DNA from: Candidatus Solincola jinzensis
GTDB taxonomy: Bacteria > Actinomycetota > Geothermincolia > Geothermincolales > RBG-13-55-18
DNA: 6,435 nt
Assembly: GCA_015711875.1 (NCBI GenBank)
Contig: JACVJG010000182.1
Span: forward strand, 1-6,435
Reading direction: 5' to 3'
Shown: positions 1 to 5,304 of the stretch, one piece after another
Numbering within the stretch: position 1 is the stretch's first letter
Layout: each line of letters starts with the position of its first letter
Position numbers and translations under genes: made by a program
The notes under the pieces: generated by a model
The model's database searches: none
What the model was told of the DNA's origin: nothing
The model's input: the letters and a program-made list of their open reading frames with translations, nothing else

Positions 1-68
1 GGCCGGGAGCGCGACGCGGCATGGCTTCGGGGAAGCATGCCATCGCGAGGGAACGGAAAGACGATGGG
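1..68 (+). other. Left edge upstream of argJ; possible tail of upstream gene
   Basis: This is the segment before the chosen argJ start. Frame 1 is open from the left edge to a TGA at 70-72, which would overlap the ATG at 69-71 as an ATGA junction. That is how an upstream gene such as argC could be coupled to argJ. However, the 23 residues it would encode do not resemble the usual ArgC C-terminus. In GC-rich DNA an open frame of this length means little, so argC may instead end outside the window. The argJ frame is also open throughout and offers an earlier ATG at 21. Confidence 0.3.
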
Positions 69-1271
69 ATGATGGCGGAAAAGAAAAGGGAGCCGTCGGT
101 GCTCAGGAGGATGGAAGGTGGGATATGTTACCCCCGGGGTTTCAAGGCCTCGGCCACGGCCTGTGGGCTCAAGAGGAGCGGAGAGCTCGACCTGTGCCTG
201 ATAGCGGCGGAAGAGCGATGCGCTGCCGCCGGTACCTTCACCACCAACGCCTTCAGGGCGGCCCCGGTGCTGGTGACCATGCGGCACCTGGAGGACGGGT
301 ATCTCAGGGCGGTGGTGGCGAACGCCGGCAACGCCAACGCCTGCACCGGTGAGCGCGGGCTTATCGACGCCGAGGCCATGGCCAAGGCGACGGCGCGCGA
401 GCTGGGGTACGCTGCCAGCGAGGTGGCGGTGGCGTCCACCGGGGTCATAGGCCGTTACCTGGAAATGGATAAGGTGGAAAAGGGCATTGCCGAGGCGGCG
501 CGGCGGTTGAGCGTCGGGGGTGGCGTCGAGGCGGCTCGCGCCATTATGACCACGGACACCCGGCCCAAGGAGGTGGCCCTGGACTGCGGCGGGTTCAAGT
601 TGGGGGGGATGGCCAAAGGGGCGGGGATGATCAAACCCGACATGGCCACCATGCTGGCTTTCCTCACCACCGATGCTTTGGTGGAACCTGACAGGCTCTC
701 ACGCGCCCTGCGCCATGCCGTCGAGATGACCTTTAACCGCATCACCGTTGACGGCTGCACCAGCACCAACGACATGGTGTTGTGCATGGCGGGAGGTTCG
801 TCCGGGTATCGGCCTTCCGAGGAGGAGCTGATGAACTGCCTGCTCGAAGCCTGCTCGGAACTCGCGCGTGCCATCGTCCTGGACGGGGAGGGCGCCACGC
901 GCTTCGTTGCTGTGCGGGTATGCGGGGCGAGGAGCGGGGAGGAAGCAAAGTCCGCTGCCATGGCGGTGGCGGATTCCCCCCTGGTAAAGACGGCGGTTTT
1001 CGGGGGGGACCCCAACTGGGGACGGGTGGTGCAGGCGGTGGGAGCGGCGTTGAAGGACCTCGATCCCACGGGGGTGAGTGTGGATATCTGCGGCATCAGG
1101 GCGGTGGAGAAAGGCGTGCCCACAGAGGCCGCGGGAGACCTGGAGAGGGCTATGTCCGGAAAGGAAGTGGTGCTGGAGGTCAACCTGGGGCGAGGCGAGG
1201 CGGAAGTGGAGGTATGGACATGCGACCTCTCATACGACTACGTGCGCATCAACGCCGAATACCACACCTAA
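69..1271 (+). CDS. argJ: Arginine biosynthesis bifunctional protein ArgJ (ornithine acetyltransferase)
   Basis: ArgJ moves the acetyl group from N-acetylornithine to glutamate, closing the cyclic route to ornithine. Many family members also use acetyl-CoA as N-acetylglutamate synthase; the sequence alone does not show whether this one does. It is a cytosolic Ntn-fold enzyme made as a precursor that cuts itself into alpha and beta chains. With the start at 69 (400 aa), visible landmarks are the STGVIG oxyanion region (Thr124-Gly125), MTTDT (160-164), KGAGMIKPDMATML with Lys183 and the Ala193/Thr194 self-cleavage site, DPNWGR (314-319) and the typical C-terminal INAEYHT. All expected catalytic elements are present and the length is normal. 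The start is uncertain. ATG 21 (416 aa) has GGAG at 6-9. ATG 69 or 72 places the conserved PRGF motif at a depth like that of Bacillus ArgJ. GTG 99 has the best-spaced ribosome binding site (GGGAG at 88-92). AGGAGG at 105-110 abuts ATG 111 and is too close to serve it. Confidence 0.95.
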   Translation: MMAEKKREPSVLRRMEGGICYPRGFKASATACGLKRSGELDLCLIAAEERCAAAGTFTTNAFRAAPVLVTMRHLEDGYLRAVVANAGNANACTGERGLIDAEAMAKATARELGYAASEVAVASTGVIGRYLEMDKVEKGIAEAARRLSVGGGVEAARAIMTTDTRPKEVALDCGGFKLGGMAKGAGMIKPDMATMLAFLTTDALVEPDRLSRALRHAVEMTFNRITVDGCTSTNDMVLCMAGGSSGYRPSEEELMNCLLEACSELARAIVLDGEGATRFVAVRVCGARSGEEAKSAAMAVADSPLVKTAVFGGDPNWGRVVQAVGAALKDLDPTGVSVDICGIRAVEKGVPTEAAGDLERAMSGKEVVLEVNLGRGEAEVEVWTCDLSYDYVRINAEYHT

Positions 1272-1316
1272 ACCCACGGAATCCTAGATAACATATCGAA
1301 AGAATGCATCGCGTAA

Positions 1317-1411
1317 GCGACTGGGCCGACCGCAGGGAGGCCCAGCGGTGCCAGTCGCCTGGACGGAGAGGGAGCGAGCGCGAGCGAGCAAGCGAGGTCC
1401 AGGCCTGGCAC
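1317..1411 (+). repeat. Nested inverted-repeat element in the argJ-argB gap
   Basis: The gap between argJ and argB contains several perfect inverted repeats. GCGACTGG (1317-1324) pairs with CCAGTCGC (1351-1358). CTGGGCC (1321-1327) pairs with GGCCCAG (1339-1345). GTGCCAG (1348-1354) pairs with CTGGCAC (1405-1411), and just inside it CCTGGAC (1358-1364) pairs with GTCCAGG (1397-1403). The last two stack into a 14-bp stem broken only by a 3/1 internal loop. Its 32-base loop is purine-rich and includes a 17-base mirror repeat at 1372-1388. The first stem shares bases with the others, so alternative folds exist. No run of T follows, so it is not a typical intrinsic terminator. It may be a structured 5' leader for argB or a REP/MITE-like dispersed repeat. 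The pairings are read directly; the role is unknown. Confidence 0.6.
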
Positions 1412-1429
1412 GCATGCAAGACGGGGCCA

Positions 1430-1475
1430 GCCGCCGTGGCTTTATCGCTTGGCGGCGGGATAAAGGAGAGAGTTG
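1430..1475 (+). promoter_or_regulatory. argB ribosome binding site with overlapping hairpin or pseudoknot
   Basis: AAAGGAG at 1462-1468 lies 7 bases before the argB ATG and is a strong ribosome binding site. Its first bases belong to GATAAAG (1459-1465), which is perfectly complementary to CTTTATC (1440-1446) across a 12-base loop. That loop contains GGCGGC (1451-1456), complementary to GCCGCC (1430-1435). The two stems cross each other, which is the layout of an H-type pseudoknot, or they may be alternatives. Pairing of the first stem would hide part of the ribosome binding site. A 7-bp short-loop repeat alone is expected by chance a few times in a window this size, so the position is what makes it notable. 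Confidence 0.4.
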
Positions 1476-2375
1476 ATGGAAAAAGCGCGTGAAAAGGCGA
1501 GGGTGCTCATGGAGGCCCTCCCTTACATCAAAGACTATTACGGAAAAACGGTGGTGGTAAAGTTCGGCGGCAACGCCATGGAGAACGACGAGCTCAAGGA
1601 ACGCTTCGCCTCGGACATCGTGCTCATGCGCTATGTGGGCATGAACCCGGTGATAGTGCATGGCGGGGGCCCACAGATCACCGAGTACATGCGCCGACTA
1701 TCCCTGGAGGTGCGCTTCGTGGACGGTCACCGCGTGACCGATGCGGCGGCCATGGAAGTGGCGAAGATGGTGCTGGTGGGAAAGGTCAACAAGGAGATAG
1801 TGTCACTCATCAACGGCCACGGCACCCTGGCGGTGGGCCTATCGGGCGAGGATGGAAACCTCCTGATATGCAGGAAACGTCTGCACCGCGGGGAAGAAGG
1901 GGAGGTCGATCTGGGCTTCGTCGGCGAAGTGGAAAAGGTGAACCCACGCATCCTCTACAACCTCATCCGCGACGAGTTCATTCCCGTGGTGGCGAGCATC
2001 GGCGTGGACGGCAGAGGGCATAGCTACAACATCAACGCCGACCTGGTGGCGGGAGCCCTGGCGCGGGCGCTGCGGGCGGACAAGCTCATCTACCTCACCG
2101 ACGTGGACGGCATCTACCGCGATATATCCGACCCGGACAGCCTCATCCCCGAGTTGGGGCTGGAGGAGGCGGAAAGGCTGCTGGCGGGGGGCTCCCTTTC
2201 CAGCGGCATGCTCCCCAAGCTCCGAAGCTGCGTGGATGCGGTACGGTCGGGGGTGAGGAGGGCGCACATCATCAACGGCACCATCGACCACGCTCTCCTC
2301 CTGGAGCTTTACACCGACGCGGGGATAGGCACCATGGTGAGGGCGGATGCGGCGCCTGAGGCCGCGAAGGAATGA
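1476..2375 (+). CDS. argB: Acetylglutamate kinase ArgB
   Basis: ArgB phosphorylates N-acetylglutamate with ATP to give N-acetylglutamyl 5-phosphate, usually the committed, feedback-controlled step when ArgJ recycles acetyl groups. It is a cytosolic amino acid kinase family protein. The 299-aa product has VKFGGNAM with the phosphate-binding Lys29, the HGGGPQI glycine loop (62-68), the substrate-contacting Arg86 in VDGHRVTD, NINADLVAGALA (Asn187, Asp189), YLTDVDGIY (206-214) and GGSLSSGMLPKL with the second catalytic Lys248. About 20 residues precede the first beta strand (ARVLMEALPYIKDYYGK). This extension is characteristic of arginine-inhibited hexameric kinases, as is the C-terminal TDAGIGTMV, so feedback inhibition by arginine is inferred. 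I chose ATG 1476 because AAAGGAG stands 7 bases upstream; a TTG at 1473 adds one residue and is less well spaced. The stop overlaps an ATG at 2372 (ATGA), but argD more likely starts at 2405. Confidence 0.97.
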   Translation: MEKAREKARVLMEALPYIKDYYGKTVVVKFGGNAMENDELKERFASDIVLMRYVGMNPVIVHGGGPQITEYMRRLSLEVRFVDGHRVTDAAAMEVAKMVLVGKVNKEIVSLINGHGTLAVGLSGEDGNLLICRKRLHRGEEGEVDLGFVGEVEKVNPRILYNLIRDEFIPVVASIGVDGRGHSYNINADLVAGALARALRADKLIYLTDVDGIYRDISDPDSLIPELGLEEAERLLAGGSLSSGMLPKLRSCVDAVRSGVRRAHIINGTIDHALLLELYTDAGIGTMVRADAAPEAAKE

Positions 2376-2392
2376 GAGCGGCAAACCAGTAC

Positions 2393-2400
2393 GGGGGAGG
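2393..2400 (+). promoter_or_regulatory. argD ribosome binding site deciding the start
   Basis: GGGGGAGG lies 4 bases before the ATG at 2405. The earlier in-frame ATG at 2372, which overlaps the argB stop, has no comparable purine-rich site at the right distance. This favours 2405 as the true start. Confidence 0.7.
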
Positions 2401-2404
2401 TATT

Positions 2405-3631
2405 ATGGAATACGATCTGCAAGCGGCCAGGAGACAGGAAGAGCTTTACCTGATAGGGAATTACGGGCGCCTGCCGGTGCTCTTCGTGCGCGGCCACGGT
2501 ACGCGGCTCTGGGACGACACCGGCAGGGAATACGTGGATTTCGTCTCCGGGCTTGGCGCCTGCGTGGTCGGCCACTGCCATGCCGAGATCATAGCCGCAG
2601 TGGCGAGACAGGTTTCGCAGCTGATCCACGTCACCAACCTTTTCTACACCCGTCCTCAGGGGGAGCTTGCGGAGATGCTGGCGCGCTACTCCTTCGCGGA
2701 AAAGGCGTTTTTCTGCAACAGCGGGACCGAGGCCAACGAGGCGGCCATAAAGCTGGCGCGCAAGTATATGCGGGAGGTTCGGGGCGAGGAGCGCTATAAA
2801 GTGGTAAGTGCCCTGCGCTCTTTCCACGGCCGCACCTTCGGGTCCCTGGCCGCGACGGGTCAGCCGGCCAAGGCTGCGCCCTTTGAGCCTGTGACGCCTG
2901 GTTTCGTGCACGTGCCGTTCAATGACCTGGAAGCACTCGATGAAGCGGTGGACGAAGCCACCTGCGCGGTGATGCTCGAGCCTATCCAGGGCGAGGGCGG
3001 GGTTTACGTCGCCGATGTCCCCTTCCTGCAGGGCGCGCGGGAGATCTGCCGGCGCAAGGGGGCCTTGCTGGTGCTGGACGAGGTGCAGACGGGCATGGGG
3101 CGCACAGGAGCCCTCTTCGCCTACGAGCATTACGGCATCGTTCCCGATATCATGACCCTGGCTAAGGGGCTAGCGGGCGGCCTGCCCATCGGAGCCCTTC
3201 TTTCCACTTCCGAGGTGGCGAGGGGCTTCGGACCCGGGGATCATGGCAGCACCTTCGGGGGAAACCCGGTGGTCTGCTCCGCCGCTCTGGCGGTGCTGAC
3301 GGTGTTGCGGGAGGAGCAGCTGGTGGAGAACGCGGCCCGGGTGGGCGTCTATTTCAAGCGGGAGCTTGAAAAGCTGGCCGAGGAAACGGGCGCCCTCAAG
3401 GAGATACGCGGCATGGGGCTCATGCTCGCCGCGGAGCTAAAGCAGCCGGTGGCGAGGGAGGTGGTCCTGAGATGCCTGGAAGCGGGATACGTGGTGAACA
3501 ACATCGGCGATGCTGTCCTGCGCTTCCTTCCGCCCCTTTCCGTGTCCATCCGCGAGGTGGACGGCCTGGTGGAGGCGTTGGGCGCGATCCTAGACGAGGT
3601 CGAGCGCGAGCGGGAAGGCGATGGAGGTTAG
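2405..3631 (+). CDS. argD: Acetylornithine aminotransferase ArgD
   Basis: ArgD is a PLP-dependent class III aminotransferase. It converts N-acetylglutamate semialdehyde and glutamate into N-acetylornithine and 2-oxoglutarate. Homologues often also serve lysine synthesis as succinyldiaminopimelate aminotransferase; that is possible here but not shown. The 408-aa product has NYGRLPVLFVRG near the N-terminus, the phosphate-binding NSGTEANEAA (105-114), SFHGRTFG (139-146), LVLDEVQTGMGRTG with the cofactor-binding Asp225, LAKGLAGGLPIGA with the Schiff-base Lys254 and HGSTFGGNP (Thr283). Length and motifs are complete. ATG 2405 gives an N-terminus like other ArgD proteins and has a strong ribosome binding site. 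ATG 2372 would add 11 residues (MRAANQYGGGI) and couple directly to the argB stop. The last codons carry the argF ribosome binding site, so the two genes are closely linked. Confidence 0.96.
   Translation: MEYDLQAARRQEELYLIGNYGRLPVLFVRGHGTRLWDDTGREYVDFVSGLGACVVGHCHAEIIAAVARQVSQLIHVTNLFYTRPQGELAEMLARYSFAEKAFFCNSGTEANEAAIKLARKYMREVRGEERYKVVSALRSFHGRTFGSLAATGQPAKAAPFEPVTPGFVHVPFNDLEALDEAVDEATCAVMLEPIQGEGGVYVADVPFLQGAREICRRKGALLVLDEVQTGMGRTGALFAYEHYGIVPDIMTLAKGLAGGLPIGALLSTSEVARGFGPGDHGSTFGGNPVVCSAALAVLTVLREEQLVENAARVGVYFKRELEKLAEETGALKEIRGMGLMLAAELKQPVAREVVLRCLEAGYVVNNIGDAVLRFLPPLSVSIREVDGLVEALGAILDEVEREREGDGG
3623..3627 (+). promoter_or_regulatory. argF ribosome binding site inside the argD end
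   Basis: GGAGG lies within the last codons of argD, 8 bases before the ATG at 3636. An in-frame ATG at 3621 overlaps argD but has GGAAGG only 2 bases away, which is too close. The site therefore supports 3636 and makes argF translation likely to depend on ribosomes finishing argD. Confidence 0.7.
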
Positions 3632-3635
3632 GGAG

Positions 3636-4562
3636 ATGAAGGACCTATATGGTAGAGATTTCCTGAGCATGGCGGACCTCAACGCCGACGAGCTAGCCAG
3701 CGTGCTCGACGCCGCCGACGCCTTCAAGCGCTCCCTGAGGGAGGGAAAGTCGAGGCGCAGCCTGGAGGGTAAGATCGTGGCGCTTATATTTCAGAAGCCC
3801 TCCACTCGCACCAGGGTCTCTTTCGAGGCGGCGGTGCATCATCTCGGCGGCCATCCCCTGACGCTCAACGCGGCCGAACTCCAGCTCGGGAGGGGGGAGA
3901 CCATCGCCGACACCGGAAGGGTGCTTTCCCGCTACGTGCATGCCATCACCCTGCGCACCTATGGGCATCATGAGGTGGAGGAGCTGGCGCGGGCGGCCGA
4001 GGTGCCGGTGGTCAACGCCCTTACCGACCTCGAGCATCCCTGTCAGGTGCTGGCCGACCTCATGACCATAAGGGAGCGCATGGGTGCGCTTGCCGGCCTG
4101 AAGCTAGCTTACGTGGGGGATGGCAACAACGTCGCCAACTCCCTCGCGCTCGGCTGTGCCCTCGCGGGGTTGGCCTTCACCGCCGGATGTCCGCGCGGCT
4201 ACGAGCCCGATGAACGCATCATCGCCCTGGCCCGCTCCCTAGCCGGGCCCGATATGGTGAGGGTGGTGCATGACGCGCGGGAGGCGGTGGCGGGAGCCCA
4301 GGTGGTCTACACGGATGTATGGACCTCTATGGGCCAGAAAGAGGAGCAGAGGAGAAAGCGCGACCTCGAGCCTTTCCGCCTCGACGGGGAGCTGTTCTCG
4401 GCGGCCGATCCCGAGGCCATCGCCATGCACTGCCTTCCCGCCCATCGCGGCGAGGAGATAACCGACGAGGTGCTGGATGGCCCCCGTTCCGCGGTATGGG
4501 ATCAGGCCGAGAACCGCATGCACGCTCAAGCCGCGCTCCTGGATCTGCTGGTGGGAGGTTGA
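3636..4562 (+). CDS. argF: Anabolic ornithine carbamoyltransferase ArgF
   Basis: ArgF joins ornithine and carbamoyl phosphate to give citrulline and phosphate. It is a cytosolic enzyme, normally a trimer. The 308-aa product shows the carbamoyl-phosphate site STRTR (56-60), the second carbamoyl-phosphate site HPCQVLADL (134-142), the domain-linking YVGDGNNVANS (159-169), the ornithine-site DVWTSMGQ (Asp227, Ser231, Met232) and the catalytic-loop MHCLPAHRG with Cys266. These favour ornithine carbamoyltransferase over aspartate carbamoyltransferase, which lacks the HCLP loop. Its place among arginine synthesis genes, with no arginine deiminase or carbamate kinase in view, indicates the anabolic enzyme. 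I start it at ATG 3636, 4 bases after the argD stop, because of the well-spaced GGAGG. ATG 3621 would add five residues and overlap argD by 11 bases. Confidence 0.96.
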   Translation: MKDLYGRDFLSMADLNADELASVLDAADAFKRSLREGKSRRSLEGKIVALIFQKPSTRTRVSFEAAVHHLGGHPLTLNAAELQLGRGETIADTGRVLSRYVHAITLRTYGHHEVEELARAAEVPVVNALTDLEHPCQVLADLMTIRERMGALAGLKLAYVGDGNNVANSLALGCALAGLAFTAGCPRGYEPDERIIALARSLAGPDMVRVVHDAREAVAGAQVVYTDVWTSMGQKEEQRRKRDLEPFRLDGELFSAADPEAIAMHCLPAHRGEEITDEVLDGPRSAVWDQAENRMHAQAALLDLLVGG

Positions 4563-4565
4563 CGC

Positions 4566-4570
4566 GGAGG
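4566..4570 (+). promoter_or_regulatory. argR ribosome binding site pointing to a GTG start
   Basis: GGAGG in the 13-base argF-argR gap lies 5 bases before GTG 4576. The first nearby in-frame ATG (4594) has only an abutting AGG. An upstream in-frame ATG at 4477 lies deep inside argF and would add residues unrelated to ArgR. Confidence 0.75.
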
Positions 4571-4575
4571 TAAAG

Positions 4576-5043
4576 GTGGACAGGCGCCGCAGGATGGAGC
4601 TCATACGGGACATCATCGCCAGGCGGGCGCTTTCAAGCCAGGCGGAGCTGTTAGAGGAATTGGCCGCCAGGGGGGTGACGGTAAACCAGTCCACCATCTC
4701 CAGGGACTTGCGCGACCTCGGGGTGGTAAGAATGCCCGGCCCGGGAGGGCGTCGAGTATACGCGCTGGCTCCGGCAGGGCCTGGCGTGCCGGTCGCCGTG
4801 GACGAGGAGGGGCTCAGGCGGGGGTTGAGGGAGTTCCTGGTGGGGATGGAGACCAGCGGCAACCTGCTGGTTCTGCGCACGGCTCCCGGCAACGCCCACG
4901 CCCTGGCAGCCCTCCTGGACCGCAATGGCAGGAAGGAGGTGGCGGGCACGGTGGCGGGGGATGACACCATCCTGGTGGTGGTGAGAGAGGGTTATGACCC
5001 CCGCGCTCTGCGGGAGGAGTTCATGAGCATGGCGGGGCTTTGA
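4576..5043 (+). CDS. argR: Arginine repressor ArgR
   Basis: ArgR is a hexameric DNA-binding protein that uses arginine as co-repressor and shuts off arginine biosynthesis operons by binding ARG boxes. The 155-aa product has the two-domain family layout. The N-terminal winged helix carries SSQAELLEELAARG and the recognition segment TVNQSTISRDLRDLG (35-49), followed by the wing GGRRVYAL. The C-terminal oligomerisation and arginine-binding domain has NLLVLRTAPGNAHALAALLD and GTVAGDDTILVV, where Asp129 and Asp130 match the arginine-contacting pair of the family. The start is GTG 4576, supported by GGAGG 5 bases upstream and by normal family length. Placement 13 bases after argF suggests co-transcription with the genes it should control, so autoregulation is inferred. 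No complete ARG box is visible here; the operator is more likely ahead of argC, outside the window. Confidence 0.95.
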   Translation: MDRRRRMELIRDIIARRALSSQAELLEELAARGVTVNQSTISRDLRDLGVVRMPGPGGRRVYALAPAGPGVPVAVDEEGLRRGLREFLVGMETSGNLLVLRTAPGNAHALAALLDRNGRKEVAGTVAGDDTILVVVREGYDPRALREEFMSMAGL

Positions 5044-5103
5044 CCCACTACGGCGGCCTGGAGTCGGATTTCCGCACACACGGGAGCAAGGGGCGGTTTG
5101 CGG

Positions 5104-5130
5104 GAGACAGGAACAGGTCTCAAGCCTTTT
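5104..5130 (+). terminator. Weak candidate terminator or attenuator after argR
   Basis: GAGAC (5104-5108) pairs with GTCTC (5117-5121) across an 8-base loop, and TTTT follows a few bases later at 5127-5130. The stem is only 5 bp and the T tract is short and separated from it. At best this is partial termination between argR and argG. Confidence 0.15.
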
Positions 5131-5268
5131 GCTGGCGCGGGTGCGATCGCATCATCCCGACCGCTTGCCCGCGGGCCCAGGTATCGGTGGGGAACGGGAG
5201 TCTGGGCATGGTAACATGAATCGTGGCCTGCCGTGCGCTGATAGGCCGTATTGCCCGGCTGGTGTTAA

Positions 5269-5292
5269 AAGAGAAAGTATTACAAGAGAAAG
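5269..5292 (+). repeat. Direct repeat of AAGAGAAAG before argG
   Basis: The 9-base AAGAGAAAG occurs at 5269-5277 and again at 5284-5292, a period of 15 bases. It is purine-only and sits in the AT-richest stretch of the gap, ending 12 bases before the argG ATG. The second copy may contribute to ribosome recruitment, because the only other purine site, AAAAAGG (5298-5304), abuts the ATG. A protein or RNA binding role is possible but unsupported. Confidence 0.5.
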
Positions 5293-5304
5293 CGGTGAAA
5301 AAGG

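Larger units (their letters stand above)
5044..5304 (+). promoter_or_regulatory. argR-argG intergenic region, possible internal promoter
   Basis: This 261-base gap is long for an otherwise tightly packed cluster and I see no gene in it. It becomes more AT-rich towards argG. TGGTAACAT (5209-5217) resembles an extended -10 element but has no convincing -35. The overlapping CATGAAT (5215-5221) matches one half of an ARG box, but the partner ATTCA half is missing. Other features are a perfect palindrome TGCGATCGCA (5142-5151), another GCCCGCGGGC (5167-5176), and a weak hairpin GGCCT/AGGCC (5225-5229 with 5243-5247). A separate argG promoter is plausible but not demonstrated. Confidence 0.3.

Noticed and set aside
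455..1183. Antisense open frame of 242 codons opposite argJ
   Set aside because: Same explanation: a codon-bias artefact opposite the conserved ArgJ core.
1272..1475. tRNA or intrinsic terminator in the argJ-argB gap
   Set aside because: No T-loop or anticodon-arm pattern is present, and no T tract follows any of the hairpins.
2309..3130. Antisense open frame of 273 codons opposite argB and argD
   Set aside because: It is a shadow of the argB end and argD coding sequence, with no recognisable protein family and no ribosome binding support.
3602..3612. GAGCGCGAGCG shared with the argJ-argB gap element (1376-1386)
   Set aside because: In argD it encodes the C-terminal Glu-Arg run and is easily explained by codon use. 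Nothing else of the element is shared.
4239..4970. Antisense open frame of 243 codons opposite argF and argR
   Set aside because: It overlaps two well-supported genes and its translation is Ser, Arg and Pro rich, as expected from the reverse strand of GC-rich codons.
5142..5151. TGCGATCGCA palindrome containing the GCGATCGC (HIP1) octamer
   Set aside because: HIP1 is meaningful only when highly repeated, as in cyanobacteria. I noticed a single copy, and the gene order does not suggest a cyanobacterium.
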